A stretch of 5,005 nt of DNA from Actinomycetota bacterium (lineage in GTDB: Bacteria > Actinomycetota > Aquicultoria > Aquicultorales > Aquicultoraceae). Below, piece by piece: positions 1 through 4,751 of this stretch (within the stretch, counting starts at the first letter, position 1; each line of letters begins with the position of its first letter). The notes beneath the pieces are model-generated. The model worked only from the letters and a program-made list of their open reading frames with translations. It had not been told where the DNA came from and did no database searches. A program made the translations under genes and the position numbers. The DNA lies in the NCBI GenBank assembly GCA_030017355.1, contig JASEIR010000098.1, forward strand, positions 1 through 5,005. Reading direction: 5' to 3'.

Positions 1-24
1 CCTTCGTTATCGCTTAAGGACTGC

Positions 25-60
25 GGCCCTTTCAGGGCCTTGATTTTGAATTTTTAATTT
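25..60 (+). terminator. Possible intrinsic terminator for a plus-strand gene left of the window
   Basis: On the plus strand GGCCCT (25-30) and AGGGCC (34-39) form a 6-bp G/C-only-plus-one stem around a TTC loop, followed by the T-rich stretch TTGATTTTGAATTTTTAATT (40-59). This order fits a Rho-independent terminator reading rightwards. On the minus strand the hairpin is followed by GCAGTCC, so it would not terminate the glutamate synthase operon. The T-tract is interrupted and no plus-strand gene is visible, so the call is tentative. Confidence 0.35.
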
Positions 61-76
61 AAATTTTGAATTATTT

Positions 77-90
77 GGGCTGTTAAGCCC
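77..90 (-). repeat. Short inverted repeat just after the synthase stop codon
   Basis: GGGCT (77-81) and AGCCC (86-90) are perfect 5-bp arms around GTTA, beginning a few bases beyond the TAG stop of the glutamate synthase gene. On the minus strand the hairpin is followed by AAATAATTC rather than a run of T, so it lacks the U-tract of an intrinsic terminator. It may be a 3'-end stabilising hairpin, or it may mean nothing. The rest of 1-94 shows no coding signal. Confidence 0.3.
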
Positions 91-94
91 TGAG

Positions 95-1612
95 CTATGC
101 CATTGGTGATCCCGCTACCTGGACGCCTAATACATCCATCTCTTCTTTAGATAGGCCAACTGCCCTTAGATGCAATCTATTTCCACGGAGGCTCTCAAGG
201 GCATTTATGCCCATACCTCCAAGCATCTCCATGATCTCGTGCGACCATCCCTTAACCATGTTGTAAAGCCGTTCAGCTGCAATATCTGGATTAAGACGCT
301 TCTCAAGATAAGGATTCTGGGTTGCTATTCCCCAGTTGCACTTGCCTGTGTAGCATTTCTGGCAGACATGGCATCCCATTGCTACTAAAGCTGCAGTGCC
401 AAGATAAACCGCATCAGCACCAAGCGCAATTGCTTTTATAACATCAGCGCTGTTTCTAAAACCACCTGCAGCAATAACTGATGCACGATTGCGAATTCCT
501 TCTTCTCTTAAACGAGTATCTACTGCTGCTATTGCAAGCTCGATAGGAATACCTACATTATCTCGTATCATGGTTGGTGCAGCACCCGTGCCACCTCTAA
601 AACCATCAATTGCAATTATATCAGCGCCAGCTCGCGCTATACCGCTAGCTATAGCAGCTACATTATGAACCGCTGAGATTTTTACCGAAACAGGCTTTGT
701 ATATTCGGTAGCTTCCTTAAGACTATAAATCAGCTGGCTAAGATCTTCAATCGAGTAAATATCATGGTGCGGAGCTGGCGAAAGAGCATCCGAGCCAACC
801 GGAATCATTCTGGTTTGGCTAACTGCTTCTCCAACTTTTTCACCTGGTAGGTGACCACCAATACCTGGCTTTGCACCTTGGCCAATCTTAATCTCAATTG
901 CAGCAGCAGCGTCAAGGTACTCACTGTGTACACCAAATCGCCCCGAGGCAACTTGGACTATTGTATTTGGGCCGTATTGATATAAGTTTTTGTGCAGGCC
1001 ACCTTCACCCGTATTCCAAAATGTCCCAAGCTCTTTCGACGCACGAGCCAGCGCCTCGCAAGCGTTATAGCTAATTGCACCATAGGACATCGCCGAGAAT
1101 AGTATTGGTGTCTTGACCATCAGCTGAGGAGCAAGCTTTGTCTTAAGAACAGGCTCGCCATTTACCATCTCGATTTCTATACTATCCGGTTTGCTACCAA
1201 GATATGTGCGAAGCTCCATTGGCTCTCTAAGCGGGTCAATAGATGGATTGGTAACCTGGCTCGCATTTAGAAGTAAGTGATCCCAGTAAATAGGATAGGG
1301 TTTTGGATTGCCCATGCCAGTTAGAAGAACACCGCCAGTCTCAGCCTGTTTCCAGATATATTTCTGAGTCTCAGCTGTCCAGTTTGCGTTATCTTTTACA
1401 AATGGAGTGTTATCTTTTATATAGAGCGCGTTTGTTGGGCAAAGCGATACGCACCGCTGGCAAGCAACGCACTTCTCATCTTCGCTATATACCTCGCCCT
1501 CATCATCCACTTTGTGCGCTTCAAATGCACACTGGCGGACGCAGACTAGGCAATTTATGCACCTGTCCTTATCGCGTTCAATTTTTACTTCGGGCAGCTG
1601 GTACGTTTTCAT
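95..1612 (-). CDS. gltB: Archaeal-type glutamate synthase, ferredoxin domain fused to FMN/Fe-S synthase domain
   Basis: This 505-residue protein should carry the synthase half-reaction: ammonia plus 2-oxoglutarate plus two electrons gives glutamate, in the cytoplasm. Residues 1-65 form a 2[4Fe-4S] ferredoxin domain with two cysteine sets: C18, C21, C24, C28 and C48, C51, C54, C58-Pro. Residues about 90-480 are the FMN-binding GltB domain. Seen there are KPGIGGHLPGEKV (248-260), DGFRGGTGAAP (336-346), GGFRNSADVIKAIALGADA (383-401) and the C-x5-C-x4-C set for the [3Fe-4S] cluster (C414, C420, C425), with an additional C417. The length matches stand-alone archaeal-type GltB proteins. Both the N-terminal amidotransferase and C-terminal GXGXG domains of bacterial GltB are absent; the amidotransferase is the preceding gene. 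The ATG overlaps that gene's TAA by one base, with AAGGAG upstream, so the two are probably translationally coupled. Reduced ferredoxin is the likely electron source (inference). Confidence 0.93.
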   Translation of the reverse strand: MKTYQLPEVKIERDKDRCINCLVCVRQCAFEAHKVDDEGEVYSEDEKCVACQRCVSLCPTNALYIKDNTPFVKDNANWTAETQKYIWKQAETGGVLLTGMGNPKPYPIYWDHLLLNASQVTNPSIDPLREPMELRTYLGSKPDSIEIEMVNGEPVLKTKLAPQLMVKTPILFSAMSYGAISYNACEALARASKELGTFWNTGEGGLHKNLYQYGPNTIVQVASGRFGVHSEYLDAAAAIEIKIGQGAKPGIGGHLPGEKVGEAVSQTRMIPVGSDALSPAPHHDIYSIEDLSQLIYSLKEATEYTKPVSVKISAVHNVAAIASGIARAGADIIAIDGFRGGTGAAPTMIRDNVGIPIELAIAAVDTRLREEGIRNRASVIAAGGFRNSADVIKAIALGADAVYLGTAALVAMGCHVCQKCYTGKCNWGIATQNPYLEKRLNPDIAAERLYNMVKGWSHEIMEMLGGMGINALESLRGNRLHLRAVGLSKEEMDVLGVQVAGSPMA

Positions 1613-2742
1613 TAAGCCACCGTCTCCTTTACATGCGTAGGCGTCTTTCCTATAGGAACCTTTAGTTTGCCAACCACCGGCTCTCCCGCTTTCGGATTCC
1701 AGACAACATCAAGCTTTGGTGAGACCTCGCGAATGGCTGCTTCTTCGCTTGCAATATACAACATATCATCTTTTCTTGCCGCGGTGAGAGGACGAAGCTT
1801 TACCCTGTCACTTAGACCCACCATACCGTTTGCATGTCCTACTATAATTGCAAACGGACCATTAAGCAGGCCGCTGCCGTAAACTATTCTAATCGCCTCA
1901 AAAACATCCGCCCTTTTATCTCCGCGAGCTTTCATCCTGTCGATATCGCTCCAGAACGGAGCTGCAAGTGCCTTGCAAGCTACCTCAAGGGGTAGCTTAT
2001 GCCTTCTAAGCATCAAATCCATTAGGTAAGCCACTACCTCAGTGTCGGTTAGCATTGTGCATTTGTAGCCAAGCATCTCAAGATAGCGCCTGTTTATGCC
2101 GTACGATGAAATTTCACCATTATGAACTATTGCCCAATCTAGGATTGTAAAAGGATGGGCGCCACCCCACCAACCAGGAGTATTGGTTGGAAATCTTCCA
2201 TGGCCAATCCATGTATATCCCTCATACTCATCAAGGCGGTAGAACCTGCCTACATCCTCTGGATAACCAACCGCCTTGAAGGCACCCATGTTCTTGCCAG
2301 ATGAGAAAATAAAAGCACCAGGAACTAGTGAATTAACCGCCATTACGGCCTCGATAACATAATCTTCTTCGCAGAGGCCGCAATCTTCAAAATCTGCCTT
2401 GGGCTTTACAAAATAACGCCAAAGCAGCGGCCCTCTGGAAATCGCCGCAGATTTTCTCGTTGGGATTACTTCCTCACTATCAACATCAAACCGCTCGTCT
2501 AGTAAAATATCCGTGTCCTCTTTGGCTCGGATATTGTCATACATGATGTGCAACGCGTAAAAATCTTTTTTATGCGGATAAATGCCGTAGGCAGCAAATC
2601 CCCCGCCAAGTCCATTTGAGCGATCATGCAAAATGGTCATTGCACGGATGATTGCTTCGCCGCTCATTAGCCTTCCATCTTCACTCATCATGCCGGCTAG
2701 ACCGCATCCTGATATATTACGGCGGTTTTTTTGGCCCTTCAA
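1612..2742 (-). CDS. Class II glutamine amidotransferase, glutaminase subunit of split glutamate synthase
   Basis: This protein is predicted to hydrolyse glutamine and pass ammonia to the synthase encoded next in the operon. The chosen start is TTG at 2740-2742, giving 376 residues, because AGGAGG (2751-2756) lies 8 nt upstream. The frame stays open to a TTG at 2808, but that codon sits inside a terminator hairpin. Numbered from this start, C13 (in SGCGLAGMM) aligns with the N-terminal nucleophile cysteine of the Ntn-type amidotransferases. Other family motifs are RFPTNTPGWWGGAHPF (183-198), HNGEISS (207-213), TDTE (232-235), NGPFAIIVG (294-302) and YIASEEAAI (329-337). The 12 residues before C13 imply a short propeptide to be removed, as in some GltB and PurF proteins. 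The catalytic domain has an insert between the N-terminal part and RFPTNT compared with minimal class II domains. GlxB-like and archaeal GltA-like proteins are the nearest relatives I recognise. It ends in a TAATG overlap with the synthase gene. Confidence 0.9.
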   Translation of the reverse strand: MKGQKNRRNISGCGLAGMMSEDGRLMSGEAIIRAMTILHDRSNGLGGGFAAYGIYPHKKDFYALHIMYDNIRAKEDTDILLDERFDVDSEEVIPTRKSAAISRGPLLWRYFVKPKADFEDCGLCEEDYVIEAVMAVNSLVPGAFIFSSGKNMGAFKAVGYPEDVGRFYRLDEYEGYTWIGHGRFPTNTPGWWGGAHPFTILDWAIVHNGEISSYGINRRYLEMLGYKCTMLTDTEVVAYLMDLMLRRHKLPLEVACKALAAPFWSDIDRMKARGDKRADVFEAIRIVYGSGLLNGPFAIIVGHANGMVGLSDRVKLRPLTAARKDDMLYIASEEAAIREVSPKLDVVWNPKAGEPVVGKLKVPIGKTPTHVKETVA

Positions 2743-2750
2743 AACCAGCA

Positions 2751-2756
2751 CCTCCT
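2751..2756 (-). promoter_or_regulatory. Shine-Dalgarno site that decides the TTG start of the amidotransferase
   Basis: The minus strand reads AGGAGG here, followed by TGCTGGTT (8 nt) and then TTG at 2740-2742. The GTG that overlaps the end of this site is too close to serve as start. No comparable site precedes the TTG at 2806-2808. The site therefore fixes a 376-residue product. Confidence 0.8.
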
Positions 2757-2794
2757 GGTTAACAGTAGTTCTCGAAAAGAAATTTCCAGCCGAC

Positions 2795-2825
2795 AAAAAA
2801 GCCAACAAACCATTGGTTTGTTGGC
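2795..2825 (-). terminator. Intrinsic terminator/attenuator in the leader of the glutamate synthase operon
   Basis: On the minus strand GCCAACAAACC, loop AAT and GGTTTGTTGGC form a perfect 11-bp stem (2801-2825) followed at once by six T (2795-2800). It lies about 23 nt after the predicted transcription start and 52 nt before the start codon, inside the operon's own leader. Terminating an upstream transcript is a second possible role, since the two-CW gene ends 131 nt further up. Its position downstream of a consensus promoter makes attenuation more likely. On the plus strand no T-run follows. An alternative weak hairpin, TGGC-AATGGC-GCCA (2824-2837 region), overlaps the base of the ascending arm and could act as an anti-terminator (inference). 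Confidence 0.75.
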
Positions 2826-2854
2826 GCCATTGCCAGAATCTTCAATTGTTGTTT

Positions 2855-2883
2855 ATTATATTAACTTTATGTTAAATTGTCAA
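2855..2883 (-). promoter_or_regulatory. Consensus sigma-70-type promoter of the glutamate synthase operon
   Basis: On the minus strand TTGACA (2878-2883) is followed by a 17-nt spacer and TATAAT (2855-2860), a full match to the housekeeping sigma factor consensus. Transcription should begin near 2848, giving a leader of roughly 105 nt that contains the terminator hairpin and the AGGAGG site. A promoter of this strength placed just before a terminator fits high initiation with conditional read-through. Confidence 0.85.
2861..2875. repeat. Inverted repeat inside the promoter spacer, operator candidate
   Basis: TTAAC-TTTAT-GTTAA is a perfect 5-bp-arm inverted repeat that fills the spacer between the -35 and -10 boxes of the glutamate synthase promoter. 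A protein bound here would block RNA polymerase. In such A/T-rich DNA, 5-bp arms can arise by chance, and I do not recognise the site as that of a named regulator. Confidence 0.35.
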
Positions 2884-2955
2884 ATTTATCTGAGGTAACC
2901 ACATGCTAGTTCGAATAGATTTTTATATGAGGCAATAGGATTTAACGATGATTAC

Positions 2956-3147
2956 CTAGCCTATCCCCTTAATATACTTGTAATAGTCGCATTCCATGCA
3001 GTTTGCAAGTTTTTGCGCAAAGGTTCCTTGAATTTTCCCTCCACACATCGTTCCAGCTATTCGCCAGCACTCCTTCCCATTGTTTGGATAGGCTGGACAT
3101 TCGTCAGATCGGTCTCTTTTACAGTTCATAAACTCCCAACAATGCAT
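2956..3147 (-). CDS. Small two-CW domain cysteine-rich protein
   Basis: This 63-residue protein belongs to the family known as two-CW domain proteins. Seen here are the two Cys-Trp pairs C3-W4 and C27-W28, and the family's conserved core IAGTMCGGKIQGTFAQK (30-46) followed by NCMECDYYK (49-57). The seven cysteines are C3, C9, C17, C27, C35, C50 and C53, which suggests a metal- or Fe-S-binding fold, though the ligand set is not known to me. There is no signal peptide or membrane segment. The ATG at 3145-3147 is chosen over a GTG nine bases upstream because AAGGAG lies 8 nt before it, and the GTG falls within that spacer. The gene follows the hydrogenase genes after 122 nt and has its own possible promoter. 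Its function is unknown. Proteins of this type occur in anaerobes, sometimes beside sensor or redox genes, and a link to the hydrogenase is only an inference from position. Confidence 0.85.
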   Translation of the reverse strand: MHCWEFMNCKRDRSDECPAYPNNGKECWRIAGTMCGGKIQGTFAQKLANCMECDYYKYIKGIG

Positions 3148-3192
3148 TAGCCACACTCCTTAAATCCTAGTTATCAGATATACTATAGGGAT

Positions 3193-3221
3193 ATTATCGT
3201 TTGCTGCTTAAGCAAATTTAA
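3193..3221 (-). promoter_or_regulatory. Weak candidate promoter for the two-CW gene
   Basis: On the minus strand TTAAAT (3216-3221), a 17-nt spacer and GATAAT (3193-3198) could form a promoter with a start near 3186 and a leader of about 40 nt. The -35 box is poor. The spacer contains the perfect 10-bp palindrome TGCTTAAGCA (3205-3214). Other pairings such as TATAGT further down are possible, so the call is tentative. Confidence 0.25.
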
Positions 3222-3222
3222 C

Positions 3223-3238
3223 TCACCATATTTGGTGA
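3223..3238. repeat. Inverted repeat upstream of the two-CW gene, possible operator
   Basis: TCACCA-TATT-TGGTGA is a perfect 6-bp-arm inverted repeat just upstream of the candidate promoter of the two-CW gene and just downstream of the T-run that follows the hydrogenase large-subunit gene. It is followed by A/T-rich sequence without a clean T-run on either strand, so it looks more like a protein-binding site than a terminator. I do not recognise the binding factor. Confidence 0.3.
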
Positions 3239-3246
3239 TAGCGAGT

Positions 3247-3277
3247 AAAAAATCCTGCCAGTCCTGATTTCAGGGAT
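3247..3277 (-). terminator. Possible terminator overlapping the hydrogenase large-subunit UGA
   Basis: On the minus strand ATCCCTG (3271-3277, including the T of the UGA codon at 3272) can pair with CAGGAT (3252-3257), leaving one bulged C, and six T follow (3247-3252). The loop is about 13 nt and a shorter CCTG-AAAT-CAGG hairpin competes, so the structure is only moderately convincing. If real, it ends the hydrogenase transcript immediately at the UGA and leaves no room for further coding sequence. Confidence 0.4.
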
Positions 3278-4748
3278 CAAAAGAGCGAACAACCCGCACA
3301 ACATTGATCGGGTTTTTGGGGTCAGGTACAGGCGTTCCGATCAAGGCCTGTTCGACTGGTCCTCGTACACCATCATCATCTCTCGGTGAGCAATTCCATG
3401 TTGTTGGAACGACGCACTGGTAACGCTTGCTCTTGCCGTTCTCAATTTCGACAAAGTGGGCTAGTGCACCTTTAGCTGACTCTACTAAGCCCATCCCTTT
3501 GCCACTTTGCGGCACAGCTTTCTCATCGCATACCGGTTTGCCTGGTTTAAGGTCTTCAAGCCACTTCAGCATGCCATGTGCGACCTTAGAGCACTCATAC
3601 GCACGTGCTACATGGCGTGTTATTATAGACGGCCAAGGCCCAATCTTTTTAATTAGATCCATAAACCCCTTATCCTGAGTGGCAAGCATTCTAGCTAGAG
3701 GGCCAACTTCCATAGGTTTGCCATCATATCTTGGGGCCTTCAGCCAAGAATACGCACCCTCTTTGACTGGTTCAGGAATAGTCTTGCTCTGTGACGGATG
3801 CTTTCCAGTTGCACTGTTCTGATACCAGGAGTATTTCACGTACTCAGCAATTTTCCTTGGGTCAAGCGGACTCACTTCTGAAAAATCTCCGTTAAATATC
3901 ACGCCTGATTTGAGATGGCGATTTTTGTAATCCCCTGATTTACCAAGGTCAAAGTTTCCAAACGATAGGAAATTACCATAACCAGCTCCCATTTTTGCCG
4001 CATGCAGCGGCTTCAATAATGTACTAAGGTCGATGACATCTGTTAAATAAACGCTATCTACAAAATCAATAAGCTCCATTAGGTGACTTTGAAATGCAGC
4101 TATTCTATTTGGGGTTGGCTGGATAGTTACGCCGCCAGGCACAAATGTAGTATGGTGGGGCATCTTTCCACCAAATATTGCAATCATTTCCTGTGCCTTC
4201 TTTCTCATATCAAGGGCCATAAGATAGTGATATAGCGCTATGGATACTACTTGCGAATCCTTGATAGTAAATTCATCTGGTTCGTACCTTGGAGTAAAGG
4301 GCGAGATATCACCTGCCTGCATAAGTGATATCACCTTACTTTTAATCTGTTGCAGCTCAGCATGGCGCCCTGTATAATTGGCTATCGCCATGATGTCTAA
4401 ATAATCAAGGATTGATAGTTGATATAGGTGTAAGATGTGAGAAGCAATATAGTTTGCACCGGATATTAAGTTGCGAATTATTCGTCCGTTATCAGGAACC
4501 TCCGCTCTATAGACAGTATCGAGACTTTGAACTGACGCAAGCGCATGCTCAGCCGAACAAAAGCCGCAGATTCTCTGTGTAATTACAACGGCATCTCGGG
4601 GATCTCTTCCCTGAAGAATATTTTCAATCCCGCGCCATAAGGTTCCCGAGACGCGTGCATCGACGACTTTTCCACCATCGATATCAACTTCAACACGCAG
4701 GTGCCCTCCAATTCTACTAACAGGGTCGATTGCGATTATCTGCGTCAT
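3270..4748 (-). CDS. Group 1 [NiFe]/[NiFeSe] hydrogenase large subunit, ending at the Sec/Cys position
   Basis: This is the catalytic subunit of an uptake-type hydrogenase (H2 to 2 H+ plus 2 electrons), 492 residues to the UGA. The N-terminal part shows PVSRIGGHLRVEV (9-21) with the conserved proton-path Glu (E20), then the L1 nickel motif RICGFCSAEH (C61, C64, H68). Group 1 features follow: HHTTFVPGGV (about 198-207), SWLKAPRYDGKPMEVGPLAR, WNCSPRD and the C-terminal VVRSFDP (486-492). The family continues with C/U-xx-C-xx-H, which supplies two nickel ligands and the protease site. Here UGA occupies the C/U codon and the next codons read Asn-Gln-Asp-Trp-Gln-Asp-Phe, without Cys or His. So it may be a split subunit, a truncated enzyme or a sequence defect. 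The ATG lies 3 nt after the small-subunit stop with GGAG 8 nt upstream. HysA, HynA and HyaB are the likely homologues; I assign no symbol because the key motif is missing. Confidence 0.9.
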   Translation of the reverse strand: MTQIIAIDPVSRIGGHLRVEVDIDGGKVVDARVSGTLWRGIENILQGRDPRDAVVITQRICGFCSAEHALASVQSLDTVYRAEVPDNGRIIRNLISGANYIASHILHLYQLSILDYLDIMAIANYTGRHAELQQIKSKVISLMQAGDISPFTPRYEPDEFTIKDSQVVSIALYHYLMALDMRKKAQEMIAIFGGKMPHHTTFVPGGVTIQPTPNRIAAFQSHLMELIDFVDSVYLTDVIDLSTLLKPLHAAKMGAGYGNFLSFGNFDLGKSGDYKNRHLKSGVIFNGDFSEVSPLDPRKIAEYVKYSWYQNSATGKHPSQSKTIPEPVKEGAYSWLKAPRYDGKPMEVGPLARMLATQDKGFMDLIKKIGPWPSIITRHVARAYECSKVAHGMLKWLEDLKPGKPVCDEKAVPQSGKGMGLVESAKGALAHFVEIENGKSKRYQCVVPTTWNCSPRDDDGVRGPVEQALIGTPVPDPKNPINVVRVVRSFDP

Positions 4749-4751
4749 TCT

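Noticed and set aside
1303..1665. 120-codon plus-strand open frame opposite the ferredoxin part of the synthase
   Set aside because: It is antisense to a well-supported conserved gene, its translation shows no recognisable domain and it lacks a ribosome site. The other plus-strand open frames (170-388, 1667-1882, 2633-2875, 3427-3678, 4701-4907) are shadows of the same kind.
2743..2808. Longer N-terminus of the amidotransferase from the TTG at 2806-2808
   Set aside because: That codon lies in the descending arm of the terminator hairpin with no Shine-Dalgarno site, while the TTG at 2742 has AGGAGG 8 nt upstream.
2886..2945. Short minus-strand frame ending FELACGYLR-stop, vaguely like the LAC-x-x-H tail of a hydrogenase, considered as a VhuU-like peptide
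   Set aside because: It has no start codon or ribosome site, lacks the DP-C/U before it and ends without the His. The likeness is a three-residue coincidence.
3148..3156. GTG start at 3154-3156 for the two-CW gene
   Set aside because: It directly abuts AAGGAG, leaving almost no spacing. The ATG at 3147 has 8-nt spacing and begins with the conserved HCWEF.
3186..3272. Selenocysteine read-through extension of the hydrogenase large subunit to the next stop (about 28 codons, TAG near 3185)
   Set aside because: The extension has no Cys or His, so it cannot supply the C-xx-H part of the nickel motif, and it runs through the possible terminator and intergenic palindromes.
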